From Cannabis sativa (Eukaryota; Streptophyta; Magnoliopsida; Rosales; Cannabaceae), in assembly GCF_029168945.1 (NCBI RefSeq), contig NC_083607.1, forward strand, positions 36,317,257 to 36,381,256: 64,000 bases of DNA. Direction: 5' to 3'. Below, in pieces: positions 33,912 to 46,920 of this stretch. A model generated the notes under the pieces. It was not told where the DNA came from. It did not search any database and saw only the letters and a list, made by a program, of their open reading frames with translations. A program made the position numbers and the translations under genes. Position 1 is the first letter of the stretch; each line of letters starts with the position of its first letter.

Positions 33912-34965
33912 TGTTAGATTATTTTTTGACATTTAGTTGTCAAAATATTTTTTAATTAATGTACATTTTTATTGAGCATTTAAATTATTTTTATTACATT
34001 AATTTTATCCCTCTAATTACTCTTTTCTTCTAATGAAAGATTCTTTCTCAACTAGTCCCTTTTGGTTTAGGAAACTTCTTGTAAGAGAAGGAATTCTCTT
34101 ATAGAAAGTTGTCTAACTTTGGAAAAATTTGACTTTCCCTTTTTCAAATTGATGATTTCAGTTTTGCTATGATTAGAACAGATCAAATAAACTTTATTTG
34201 GCAAGTTTGAAGTCCAAATTCGTGATCTTGGTCCATTTTAGAAAGTTTTCTTTCTAGTCTTGATCTATTGTTGCAGAGCCCGATTCTGATGCTGCAAATT
34301 AGGAAATTTTTTTAAAAATTTTTGTACACCTGGGAAATCATTTTTGATGCTGTCTCTAGGGTTGCTATGTTCTATAAATAGGACCTACAGAGTAACCAAA
34401 CGATTTTATCTCTTCTAGTCTCATATTTTCATATCTTTCTTTGTGAGAAGAGTGTTTCTTTTGTAAGAACCTAGAGTGTTCAACTAGGTTTTAGTTTTCT
34501 TATTATGATCTCATACTATTCATAGAATAGGTTGAAGAGAAGCTTTGAACAAGTGTGGGTCTTCGGGAGAAGACTTTTCCAAGTCTCATTTCAAGAGGAA
34601 GTGAGCATATATCTTCTAGAGAAGATTTGTTTAAGCCTTACTTCGGGAGGAAGTAAGGACACAACAATAGCTGAAGGGAGTTCACTACTTGGTGTGTTTC
34701 AGAGATCAGATTAGCAAGATGGATTACAAAGAGTTGTGGCAAATCACTAGAGGGAGTTTAAATTTGTTTAAGTCAATTGCTTTTGTAATCTTTGATATTT
34801 TACTAATTAATTTGATTGTCTGAGCATGGCCACGTGGACTAGTAGTGTTTGAAAGAACAATGATACCACATACAATTCTCTTGTGTCAAGTTGTAAATTC
34901 TGCACTATTATTTTTGTTTTTCTCTTTACTGTTATTAAATAAAATTATTGGCATTTGCAAGAACA
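33912..34965 (+). repeat. 5' LTR of a second copia element
   Basis: Runs from TGTTAGATTATTTTTTGAC to GCAAGAACA. About 12 bp later comes TGGTATCAGAGC (34978-34989), the standard initiator-tRNA-Met primer-binding sequence of plant copia elements. A gag frame follows. The matching 3' LTR is not in the window. Confidence 0.7.
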
Positions 34966-34977
34966 TGGTTTTTTAAT

Positions 34978-34989
34978 TGGTATCAGAGC
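34978..34989 (+). other. Primer-binding site, second copia element
   Basis: TGGTATCAGAGC is complementary to the 3' end of plant initiator tRNA-Met. It directs minus-strand cDNA priming. Confidence 0.85.
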
Positions 34990-35046
34990 AGGACACTAAA
35001 CTCTTAGTGTGATCCTTTTGATGTTTTCTTATGTTTTTTCAATATG

Positions 35047-36325
35047 TTTCCCTTTGCAGAAGGAAGTTCTATTGTTGGTCCACCACTCCTCAATGATTCT
35101 AACTATCCTTATTGGAAGGTTAGAATGAGGGCATTTATCAAGTCTCAAGATGAGAAAGCATGGAGAATAATTCTTTCAGGATAGTCTCATCCTATTGTGG
35201 TAGATTTCGAAGGTAATTCTAAGTTAAAAAACTGAACTTGAATGGTCTAATGAAGATGATAAATCGCCCACTTACAATAATAAGGTCTTTCATGCTATAT
35301 TTAATGGAGTAGGTAAGGGTTTTATTAAACTTATATGTTCATCTGTTTTTGCTAAATATGCTTGGCAAATCCTTGAAACTCAATTTGAAGGAACTTCTGA
35401 TGTTAAGCGTTCTAGGTTTATTATGCTTCAAACAAAATTTAATGATCTTAGAATATTTAAATCTAAAACCTTATCTGAGTTTTATGAAAGATTATCTGAT
35501 ATAGCTAATGAGTATTTTGCCCTTGGTGAAAAGCTTGATGAATCTGTTCTTATCAAAAAAATTGTTAGAGTTCTTCCAAACAGGTTTGACACTAAACTCT
35601 TGGTTATGGAGGAAGCAAAACATTTTAGCAAGATGAAGGTGGATGAGTTAATGGGTTCTTTGGTACTTTTGAATTGAATCAGTAAATCAAGCAGACGTTC
35701 AAACCCAAGTCCATCACTGATAGATGTAAAGGTATTGCTTTTAATGTTGCTGAAAAAGAAATTTCAAATGATGAAGAAGATAATTAGATGGATGTTTTAT
35801 CTAAAATCTTTCAGAAATACATGAAAAAGATAAGTGACAAAAAGAATTTTCCAAAATTCTCCAAAAGTAATACTTTTTCAAAACATTCAATGACTAACAA
35901 TTAAAAGAGAATTCAATGTAGAGAATGTGAAGGTTTTGGACATATTTAATCTGAATGTGCAAATACACTAAAGAAAATAAGAAAAGTTTCAATGTCACAT
36001 GGAGTGACGATAAAACTGATAGTGACGAAGATATTTCTAACAATGTTGCACTAACCTTAGTTTCTTCTAAGTTTATTTGTGACTCGCATGTGAAAGAAAG
36101 ATCAGTGTGCTTGAACCTCTTCAAAAATGTTAGAACTTGGATTAATATTTTAACATTTCTTTTCTATTTTTCAAGTTTCTTAGTTAAAGATACAAATTTA
36201 GAACTTGAAATCAATTCAGATTCACAACATTTATTTTTCTCTTCAAGATCTTTGATGTTATGAGATAACTCTTTGTTAAATTTTACTAAGGAACAATTTT
36301 CATCACAAATTTGCAATCACTTACC
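35047..36325 (+). pseudogene. Decayed gag of the second copia element
   Basis: UBN2-type gag pieces: LLNDSNYPYWKVRMRAFIKS near 35090, then an open part at 35423-35677 (LQTKFNDLRIFKSKTLSEFY), and a zinc knuckle CRECEGFGHI-stop-SEC near 35920. A shifted frame KSFNVTWSDD follows. Several stops and frameshifts make it dead. Element B inserted at 36326 and cuts it. No pol of this element is in the window. Confidence 0.75.
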
Positions 36326-39300
36326 TGTTCGGTTTTGTGTCCTAAATAAAACTCTTTACAATCTGATTAGTTATCAATATAAGAAATTTGAAGTGATTTA
36401 TGTTTGCATGAATTTTTCATGCTTATGGTTTAATATGTTTAATATATATATACACAGAGTCTGTTAAGTCCAGAACATATATTTATTCACAATTACAGTA
36501 TTGTCAACACAGTGAAATGTGATTGTGATTATATGATTCAAAAGACTAAGTCCCTGTTTCATCAGTGTTTTGGATTTACACTGATGTGATAATCAACGAT
36601 GATGTGTACTTACACTTGGAGTAAGTGTTATGTTCTTTCCAGGACATTGGTAAAGTATACTGGTTTCGAATGTATGGAGTATACATTGGACTGGACCGAT
36701 ATTGAACTTAGTTAAGATATTATAAACTTACCGTTGTATCTTTCCAAGTCAATATCAGTAGTTGATCTTAGATTAAAAGAATCTAAATCCTGATATGCTT
36801 AGGCTCAACTCAGGAGTGCTATTTGTTGGAAATTATTTTACCAGTATCTTAGATCTACTCACAAGTATGTTGATTAACACCCTAAATATGAACTTTCTAA
36901 AACGATGAAATAAACACATATAAAGTTTAGGAAGCCTGACAATGGGTGCAGCGGAATATAATGACTCCTTCCATTCAGATATCTAGCCCTTGATTCCTTT
37001 CTGTAGCAGAGCATTATCAATATCTGAACCTGGATCTCTTTCTCTGAATCTTTGATGCCGAAACTCCTTGCTGAAAGTCTTTCTTCACGATCTTCCTCAC
37101 TATGGTTGAGGTATCACTTGCTCTGTGTGGGCACTACTCATACACTAAGAATTTCAAAATTTGAGAGGGAAGAAAGAGAGAGGGAGTGGTCGGCCAGATA
37201 GGGAGAGAGAAGGCTCAGGTTTTTCTGAATCAGAAGTGTAGAAAATTTAGTATAATTTTCCTGAAGCCTTCACTATCTATTTATAGCATTCCACTAAGGT
37301 TAGGTTTGAATTATTTGGCATTAAAATAATGAAAATATCAGTTTAAATTGCCTACAAAAGTGGCCGGCCATGCTTAGTGGATTTGGGCCTCACTTTTTGC
37401 AATTTTGCAGTTTTATCTTTTCTGCATCTGATTTTCTCAAAAACACCAATTTTCTAATTCAACCATTTAAATGCCAATTCTAACTATTTAATAACTATAA
37501 ATAATTATTAAATAATATTGTCATTTATCATATTTATTAATTGAACCATACAAAGTATCATAATTAACAAATATGCCCCTAAAATTCTTTCTTTACAATT
37601 TCGCCCTTACTTAGTGAAAAATTCACAAATAGACATAGTCTAATTTGAGAATTATAATTGATTAATCAAAACCAATTACATGAGTCTTACAAGCAATATT
37701 ATCTCAACTAGTGCGGGGACCATGGGTCTATATAACCGAGCTTCCAATAAGTAGATCAAGAATTTAGCACTAAAATTCACTAACTTATTAATTCTTCGTT
37801 GAATCCACGCATAGAACTTAGAATTGCACTCTCAGTATATAGAATGCTCTATATGTTCCACCATATAGATGCATCATTAGGTATCCATTGTTATAATCCT
37901 AATGTGATCAATGATCCTCTATATGAATGATCTACACTGTAAAGGGATTAAATTACCGTTACACCCTAAATGTATTTTATCCTTAAAACACTTGACCTCG
38001 TATAAATGATATTTCAGCTTATGTGAAATGAGTACTCCACCATTTATGTTCGTTTGGTCAAGCTCGAAGGAGATCATCCTTTACTTACTATTCGCCAGAT
38101 AGAAGCTATAGATTCCATGTTTATGCTAGCGCTCCCACTCAATTGCACTACCGTGTTCCCAAAATGTACGTATCACCCTGACCTAAAAGTAGGCTTAACT
38201 AACAAATCAAAGAACACGAGTAGCCTTTCAAGATTGAGCCTAATCATAACAGGATTAAGAACATTTGATCTAGGATCAACTAGGCGATATTGACTTGAAT
38301 AGATATTACGGTAAGTTTAATAAATCTAAGTCAAAGTTCAATATCGGTCCCTTCCGATGCATACTCCATGCATCCAACCTGAGCTTTACTTTAACCAATG
38401 CTCTGGAAAGAACATAGCACTTCTCCAAATGCAAGTAAACTCTGTTGTAGATTATCATATCAGTAAAACCCTATGTCTGATAAATCTAGGAAACTTTATT
38501 CACATAGTCATGTTTACTTTCCAATGTGTTGACGGCACAATAAAAAGGATCAAGTATGTGAAAAGGGTTTCAGATGAATTCATACATTATGTACATATAA
38601 TCATGAAATAAATCATGTGAGCCATGCAACATTAAATGTTATTTCTGATCTATCTTAATAAGTAAATCTGATTATATTGAAATGAGTTTTATTTAGGGCA
38701 TAAAACCCAACACTATTCATGTTCTTTGATTTATTAGTTAAGCCTACTTTTGGGTCAGGGTGATACGTATATTTTGGGAACATGATAGTATAATTGAGTG
38801 GGAGCGCTGAACATAAATATGGAGTCTATAGCTTCTACTGGTGTATAGAAGTCAAGTGATGATTCCCTTCGAGCTTAGCTAAATAGAAGTAAATGGATGA
38901 ACTCTTGTTTCAGTGACTAATTCTTAGATTACTAAAACATCATTTACAGGTAGCTAAGTGTTTTAAGGGGCCAAATACATTGAGGGGTGAAAACGGTAAA
39001 TTTATCCCATCTCGATGTAAATCATCTATATAGAGGATCTTTGATCACATTAAGATTATAACAATGGTTAAATGAGATAGCATATCTATATCGTGAAACA
39101 TATGGAATGCTCTATATAAGCCTGAGAGTGCAATTCTAAGTTCTAAGAGTGGATTCAACAAGGAATTAATAAGTAGGGATTTACTTAGTAAATTCAGTTC
39201 ACTTATTGGAAGCTCAGCATATAGATCCATGGTCCCCATTCTAGTTGAGACCATACTGCTTGTAAGACTCAATAATTGATTTATAATTAATCAATTATAA

Positions 39301-40098
39301 TTCTAAAGTTAGACTATGTCTAATTTATGAATTTTCACTAAGCAGGGGTGAAATTGTAAAGAAAAGAGATTCTAGGTTTATTTATTAATTAAGAGACTCT
39401 ATATGTCTAATTAATAATTATATTAAATGACAATATGATTTAATAATCTATTTTAGTTATTAAATAATTAGTTTTGGCATTTAAATGGTTAGAATTGGAA
39501 AACTGGCATTTTTGAGAAAATAGAATTGTGAAAACTGCAAAATCCAAGTGAGACTTATTAACACCTATGGCCGGCCACTTGATGGGCGTTTTCAAATTAA
39601 TATTTTCATTATTTTAATGCCAAATAATTGCTAACCTAAACCTAGTAGTTGCCTATAAATAGAAAGTGATGGCTCAGTCAAAAATAAGTTTTTCAACAAG
39701 TTTTGTTCAGATTGCCTTTTTCAGAAAAACTGAGCCTTCCACTTTTTCTCTCTATAGCCGACCCTACCTCTCTCTCTTTTTCTCTTCACAATTTCGAAAC
39801 CTTAGTGATAGAGTAGTGCCCACACACAGCAAGTGGTACCTCAATCATAGATTGGAAGACTGTGAAGGATCACATTCAAAGAGAAGGACATTCGGGCTCA
39901 GATCTTGATAATACTCTGCGACAGAAATGATACAAGGGTTAGAGATCTGAGTGGAAGGAGACATTATTCCGCGACCACTAATGTAAGGTTTTCTTAACTT
40001 TATATGTGTTTAATTATCGTTTTAGAAAGTTCATATTTAGGGTGTTAAACAACATACTTGTGAGTAGATCTAAGATCCTGGTAAAATAAATTCCAACA
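36326..40098 (+). repeat. 5' LTR of element B (interrupted by 36824-38712)
   Basis: Starts TGTTCGGTTTTGTGTCC and ends TTCCAACA at 40098. About 1.88 kb remains after removing the nested solo LTR. TATA box (CTATAAATAG) near 39654. Confidence 0.9.
36824..38712 (-). repeat. Solo LTR nested in the 5' LTR of B
   Basis: A 1889 bp reversed LTR of the subfamily seen in C and E, flanked by CTATT at 36819-36823 and 38713-38717. B's LTR resumes exactly after it (CTATTCATGTTC). Confidence 0.93.
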
Positions 40099-40100
40099 AC

Positions 40101-40114
40101 TGGCCTCAGAGCCA
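40101..40114 (+). other. Primer-binding site of element B (non-standard)
   Basis: TGGCCTCAGAGCCA follows two bases after the LTR. It resembles the initiator-Met site TGGTATCAGAGCC but differs at positions 4-5. Element C has TGGCCTCACAGCCA (48810-48823). Confidence 0.65.
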
Positions 40115-43100
40115 TGGTAATTAATTTTCTTGCAAGAAATTTGGACTTAAAACGATTTGTATGTGATTTGGATGGTTTCATGTTGATCTATGTGTTATAT
40201 GATGATTGGTTGATGTTTGTGAATTTTTGTGAAAAATAATTGAAATTCTATTTCTGGAATTATTTTTATTGGATAGTTTGGGAAAAATTAAGCAATTTAC
40301 TTTTTTACAGACCTCAATTTCAATTTTATTTGAATTAGTTATGAATTTTTGAAAATCGGAAAAATATCAGGGTGGTGCAACTACCTACGCGCGCGCAGAC
40401 AAGATTTTTGTCTTAAACCAAGCCTTGCGCGCGCGAGGTTTCTCGGTCAAGCATCTCCCCAAGCGCGCGCATACAATATGCAATGCATACTGTCCGTACC
40501 ACTTGCAAATTTTTTCGTTTTCTTCGATTTTTCATGCTATTTCATGGAATTAACTTCCGATTTTTTGTGTAATTTTGTATTTCGATTATTACTTTTCAAT
40601 TTTCAAATCTAATTATCAGAAATAAATTAATTTGAATTTTTAAAATTAATTTTAGATATTAGTGTAATTTGAATTTGAAAATAGGAAAAAATCTATCTTT
40701 TTGCTTAATTTTTTATCTTATTTTTAAATTTGATTATTTTATCTTATTTTTTAAATTTAAGGCCAGATATTAAATTTTTTAAATTAAATATATTTTTTTA
40801 AATAATTTGACCTTATTTAAATTTAAAATAAGATTACTATAATCATGATATTTTGAATAGAAATAAGATATTTTGCTAACTTTTAAATTTTGTTATTTTT
40901 TTTTATTTAAATTAAATTATAAAATCAGAAAAAGATATTAATTTATTTTTTTTTATTTTATTGAACATTTAATTTATAAAATAACATGAAATTTTTTAAA
41001 AGTGGTTAGCAAATATTTTGAAATGATATTTAGGTTAGTTGAAACCTAATTTTTCAAAATTGTAGGTTTAATTTTAAATATTATTTTATTTTATATCCAA
41101 ATATATATTTTTTTATTATTATTTATTATTTTTTCGGAATTTAATTATTTAAAATTAAATAAATCCTACATCCAACTATCCAGTTCATCTTGTTGCAAGA
41201 GTATGTGTTTTAGCTTATGTGTAAGTTTTATAAAACCTATTATTGCTTGATCTAAATTGTCATGGTTAACTTGTTGACAGATCCAATGATCTGATTTTAA
41301 CCCATGGTTCAGTTGTCAATAGATCAAGTAAATAATTTGTAACAGGTAAATTTTACATTCTTCTTTCATCTGTGTATGACCTAGTAACATGATAGGGTCC
41401 ATCCAAATCTGTGTGCCTGTGTGAGCCTATATGTTGATTTTATTATAGATGCATATAGGTTGTTGCTAAATAAAATGTCACACCATGATAGATTTTATTT
41501 AGGTCCATTTAGTTTTTGGACCTATTCAATTAATAAAAGTTATTTATTTTAAGGTTAAATTTCTCTCTTTTGCGCCGTATGTGAGAGTTGGGGGCCGATA
41601 GAATTGGGTACGATATACTGAACCCAGCTCCCCCTCACATGAACTACCCCAATTGTGAAGACCCATTTGCCTGATTTGAATAACTGTGCTAGGTTAATTA
41701 AATTACTTTAACCTAATAAAATTAATTAGCAACATAATTAACTTTTAAAATATATGAAATTTATTTTCATTTTAATATTTTAAAGTTAATTTTAAGAAAA
41801 ACACTCTTAGTTCTTAGATATTATTTCTATACAAACTATTTGTATTTTTCTTGAATTTAATTAAATAAAGAATTTTAACTAACTAGATTCTTTCTAAAGC
41901 TTATTTATTAAATATTCCTATTTAAGTTATAAATTAGTTATTTTAACTGATTTTTCTTATCTAACTTAAATTTGAATATTTTTTGAATTTAAAATTAAGT
42001 TGAGGAATTCTAGGAATTAGTTATTGAAGATTCTTGAGATATTTTTTAAGTTAGTTTTAAACTTAAAATGGAATATTTTTCAAATTAAGTGGTTACAACT
42101 TAATTTTTGATATTTAATTGAATTTAAATTTGAAAATATTTAAGTTTTAGATTCTTTCTATAACAACTTAAATTAGATATTTTTCAATTTTTTTTTTTGA
42201 AAAGATACTTAGTTGAAATAAGATATTTTTCAGATAGTTATTTCTAGACTACTTATTATTTCTAATATTAAATAGGAAAATATTATACATTGTGAAATTA
42301 ATTATTTAAATAATTAATTTTGGTACAATTCAATTAAGAATATTTTTATGGTATTAAACTAGAGATTAATAATTAAGCCTTCTCTACACTTAATTATTTA
42401 TTTCTTGAATTTAATACATTAAATTAAATTGAAAAATTAAATATCTAAGTTGATTTTTATCAGATACTTAAATATTTTTTTTCATGACACTTAATTAAAT
42501 AGAAAATTATTTTAAGTTGAAATTTATTTTTTCAACTTAAATTTAAATAATTTTCAAAATATATTTTCTTTATTTTATTAATCAATTTCAAAATTGCATT
42601 TAATTATGAAAGATGATTTTGAATTTATCTTGAAAAGTAGATTAAGTTGTAAATTAATTATTTATTTTAATTAATTTTTGGACCAACTTAAATCAATGAT
42701 TTTTTTTTTTTCATTTAGTGATTAATTTAAAGTAAATGAATTAAAATATATTATTAGAAATTGAATTAATTAGTCAAAAATAAAATCTAGATAGATGATA
42801 TTTTTGCTTTAAGTATTTTTTCTAAACAATTATTATTTAAGTATTTCGAAAATAGTATAGTATTATACTTTCTTTTTCAAAATAAAATAAATATATTCTA
42901 ATGAAAATTTAAATTTGAGTTGCAAATTAATTTAAATTAATTCAACTTAAATTAAATAATTTTCTTAATATTTATTGGAAAATTAATACTAAGATTGAAA
43001 TAATTCAATTTATTTTCATAACCATCTAAGTATAATTTTATAAATATTAAATTAAATTCTATTTAGAGTTTTTTTTTTTTTTTTCTAAATTTGATATTTA

Positions 43101-43182
43101 ATGAATATATATATATATATATTATAAATAATAAAGAAAATACATTGTAAATAATCAGCTTTATTATTGTTAAGATATTCGA
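40115..43182 (+). other. AT-rich leader of element B with a GC-rich block
   Basis: Non-coding and parallel to 4291-7367 in A. Near its start (40383-40500) lies a GC-rich block with three GCGCGCG runs, absent from A. An (AT)n run lies near 43104-43123. The open frame across the GC block is chance. Confidence 0.7.
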
Positions 43183-43560
43183 TCTCCATTGTTGGTTTTA
43201 CATAGCTTTTGTTTTAGTGAGTAATCCTCCCTAATGGAGGAACGTTCATTAGCAAGTTAGCACCGTTTTATCTCGAAAGATAAGTAGCTTTGTAAGTGTT
43301 TTATATGGTATTGATCACCCTAATGGTGGCGACTGTATTTGACTTACAAAATATGAAACAATGGTAGAAGCTCATAAGATAGAATAGCCTTGACTCTCGC
43401 CTAAACGGGACAACGCTGGATTCCAATCTTGATCGAATAAAAGGTTGCTAGAATATTCATTATTTTAGATGAGCTGACAACGCTATTTAATAGATGGTAG
43501 CTTTGACTCTCGCCTAAACGGGACACTGATATCAGTTTGTTGAAAACCTTGAAAATTATT
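43183..43560 (+). promoter_or_regulatory. Conserved structured leader island of element B
   Basis: Hairpins CCTCC-CTAAT-GGAGG (43226-43240) and CACC-CTAAT-GGTG (43316-43328), and two CTCTCGCCTAAACGGGAC boxes (within 43390-43411 and 43503-43524), 113 bp apart as in A. It stays conserved while the leader around it has diverged. Confidence 0.6.
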
Positions 43561-43687
43561 TAGGATTGTATTTTTTAGTATTTTCTCTTATCATTCCTAT
43601 TTGCTATGTGCTTATAATTTATGAATTGAATTTTGTGTTAAACCATTATTGATTTCTATTTATTATTTTGTAGTATCCTGTATAGCC

Positions 43688-44767
43688 ATGTCAAATTCCA
43701 TGTTATCACTCTTGACTGAAAATAAGCTAAGTGGATCTAACTTTCCAAAATGGAATGAGAACATTAATATTGCTCTCATAGGAGAAAGTGCCTTGTTTGT
43801 GTTAACTGAGCCGTCTCCTGAACAGCCGGGTGACAATGCAACAAAAGCTGTTAAAGAGAAGTTCGAGCATTGGCAGAATGCTAATAATAAAGCTCGATAC
43901 TTCATGCTTTCCAGCATGGTTGACACCCTTAAAACAAGGTTCGCAAAAACCGACACGGCTGCAGAAATTATGACGCAGTTAACTGAGCTATTCGGTATGG
44001 CATCTATTCAGTCTCGCTTTAACGCAACTAAGAAGTTCATCAATGCACGAATGGAATCCCATCAGATTGTGCGTGATCATTTTCTCCTAATGGCAAGTTA
44101 TTTCCAGGAAGCCCAGAATTATGGTGCTGAAATGGATCACACTACTCAAGTAAGCCTTATCTTGAATAGTCTGACTCCAGCTTTTCTGCCCTATACTTCA
44201 AATTATGTCATGAATAAAAAGGAAATAGACTTTCATGAGTTAGTCAGTGACCTTCAGACATATGAAAATTTGATTGGAGGACCCAAGAAGAAAGGGAGTA
44301 AACCTCACAATTCTGGAAATGGTAATGGGACGGTTAAACCTGAGGCACATGTAGCCTCTACTTCAAGACCCAAGACAAAGAAGAAGTAGAAAAATACCAA
44401 GAAGCGAGCCAAAGTTGTTAAAACAGTTCAAAACAAAAAGGCTGCTGCTACTGGGGATGCACTTAAAGGAAAGTGTTTCTACTGCAATGAGAAAGGCCAT
44501 TGGAAACCTCAATGTCCTAAACTTCTTGCAAAGAAACAAGGTATTTCTTTCTATAACTTGATGAGTTTTAGTGAATTATTATCCAATTGGATTATTGATT
44601 CTGGACTAACTTTGTTTATTTGTTTTTCTTCTTATTATAGCCCAAGCTACTTGAACTCAGATGCTATCTTAGTGAGTTGGATCGGAAAGCTGGACAAAGG
44701 GATGAAGATCGTCCAAGATGAAGATGAAGCTCATTCATTTATTTTTGAATTAATTGTTTTAGTTTAA
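43688..44767 (+). pseudogene. Gag of element B with one nonsense codon
   Basis: Homologue of A's gag, starting MSNSMLSLLTENKL. A TAG at 44387-44389 replaces a Trp codon that is TGG in A (LysLysLys-Trp-Lys). The frame then continues through the zinc knuckle CFYCNEKGHWKPQC and the protease active-site start SNWIIDSG. It runs at once into non-protease sequence LTLFICFSS and ends at 44765-44767. So gag is almost intact, and the protease is deleted after the catalytic Asp-Ser-Gly. Confidence 0.85.
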
Positions 44768-46350
44768 AAACAATTTGGATTTCGAATTTTAGTTTGGGAT
44801 TTTTATTCCATGTTTTTCTCATAATGTTGCAATACATTTTTTGATTATTAATAATGTTTTATTTTCTATTACAAATAAATTACAATTTATGAGATTGAGC
44901 TTCACTTACTTTGTCTTACACCACAATTACCAATTATATTTATATGTTTGTATGTGTAAGTGTTTTTATTATTGGCACAAATTGTATAATATTTACAACT
45001 CTTCATAGAGTTATATTACATAAACACTAGAAATTATTTCTATGTTTATAAATAATTGTTAATTCTAATACAATTATTAAGAATTTATTTAATAAAAGGA
45101 TCTTTTGATCTGATAGGGGTGGAGAAAAGTTAAGAAAACTATGCAGTTCAACGATCTTTTATATCTAATGAACTCTGGATTATATTCAACTCCACATAAT
45201 CTCTATAACACTTAGAGAATCATGATCTCTATAACCTTTAGGGGTGGATCATAATCTCTATATACTTAGGGGTGGACTTTAATCCACAGTACCCTATGTA
45301 ACACATATTTTCTTTAAACATGGAAATAATATAATAAATTAGCTATTACCAGTATAAATCCTTGATCTTGATTATATGTTCCAGTTTAGTTTTACTGTTG
45401 TAGTAAATAATGATACCAATAAAGTTCTTTAATAATGTATCACACTACCTTAATTGAGTGGGAGAATTTTAAAATTCTTTACCCATCTTCATTTGGTTGA
45501 CACTTGTGGTAGGAACTTAAGAACACTACTGAAAAGCAAATCTAACCATTCATGTGGATAGAAATAACTTATCAGAATTATGAGAATAAGATAAAAGAAT
45601 TCTAGCATAGTCTATTCGAATGACTTGAGCCAAGATTTCTAATTCTCATGGTATCTTAATTTGATTACTCAATCTCTAGCAAGTATTTTTCACTTCAAAT
45701 ACTAGTCTGCTATGTTGATGATTTAGTCTTAAAAGAAACTTAGAGTTTCAGACTAATACAATAAGTCTCAACTAGATATCCCTCCAAGCAATAAGAGGTT
45801 AAATGTATTATTTAACCAGACATCTACTATTGAGTGGGAGCTATCTGAGATGTAATCAAATAAGGAACGTTAGAAGATACTCAAGAAAGATTTATGAAAG
45901 TGATCTATATGTTAGATATTAAGGAACTGTATATTAGTTATCCTTATATCTACCCCAACTCATTCAAGATTTTGAGATGGTGGTTACACTGGGGGTGGGG
46001 GAGTTATTCTATAATAATTCAAGCTCTACCAGAGAAGATTTATAACTTTGTAATTTCGAATTACCAGAAAGTTATTTTACTGAAGAAAATTCTACACTGT
46101 ATTATCTCAAATTCCAAATTTTAAAATATGAGAGATATGTCTTCTGTTTATTCAGATGTACTTTAAAGCAGTAAGGATTTTAGTATCCCTTGATGAGTAA
46201 AGCATATAGTAAAGGATGTTTCATAAATGTATTTATGAACTTGTTTCCAGAAGTTTGGGTGGATTCAAATATACTACACTTGATCTGAAGATCAAGACAA
46301 CAGATTGATTAAAATGCACAATTTGTTTTATGTTAGTGCAAGTGGGAGTT
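44768..46350 (+). pseudogene. Pol scraps and polypurine tract of element B
   Basis: Parallel to 8752-10562 in A: an integrase scrap (GATAGGGGTGGAG near 45111), an RT scrap with YVDD at 45711-45722, repeated AGGGGTGGA boxes, and polypurine tract AAGTGGGAGTT before the LTR at 46351. No usable frame. Confidence 0.65.
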
Positions 46351-46920
46351 TGTTGGGTTTTGTGCCCTAAATAAAACCCTTTACAATCTGATTAGTTATC
46401 AATATAAGAAATTTGAAGTGATTTATGTTTGCATGAATTTTTCATGCTTATGGTTTAATATGTTTAATATATATATACACAAAGTCTGTTAAGTCCAGAA
46501 CATATATTTATTCACAATTACAGTATTGTCAACACAGTAGAATGTGATTGTGATTATATAATTCAAAAGACTAAGTCCCTGTTTCATCAGTGTTTTGGAT
46601 TTACACTGATGTGATAATCAACGATGATGTGTACTTACACTTAGAGTAAGTGTTATGTTCTTTCCAGGACATTGGTAAAGTATACTGGTTTCGAATGTAT
46701 GGAGTATACATTGGACTGGACCGATATTGAACTTAGTTAAGATATTATAAACTTACCGTTGTATCTTTCCAAGTCAATATCAGTAGTCGATCTTAGATTA
46801 AAAGAATCTAAATCCTGATATGCTTAGGCTCAACTCAGGAGTGCTATTCATGTTCTTTGATTTATTAGTTAAGCCTACTTTTGGGTCAGGGTGATACGTA
46901 TATTTTGGGAACATGATAGT
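46351..46920 (+). repeat. 3' LTR of element B, left part only
   Basis: Starts TGTTGGGTTTTGTGCCC and matches 36326-36823 plus the start of 38718 onward. It is cut at 46920 by element C. Confidence 0.9.

Larger units (their letters stand above)
36326..46920 (+). mobile_element. Element B: gag-only element of the A family, broken by nested insertions
   Basis: 5' LTR 36326-36823 plus 38718-40098 (split by a solo LTR), primer-binding site at 40101, AT-rich leader, conserved island, gag (43688-44767), pol scraps, polypurine tract, and 3' LTR from 46351, interrupted at 46920 by element C. The left flank is TTACC. The right end is not in the window. Its two LTRs match closely over the compared ~570 bp. 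Structure and pol scraps are the same as in element A. Confidence 0.9.

Noticed and set aside
40349..40612. Open frame (87 codons) across the GC-rich leader block, and similar frames at 49044-49312
   Set aside because: Produced by the GCGCGCG tracts; not conserved between B and C, and absent from A.
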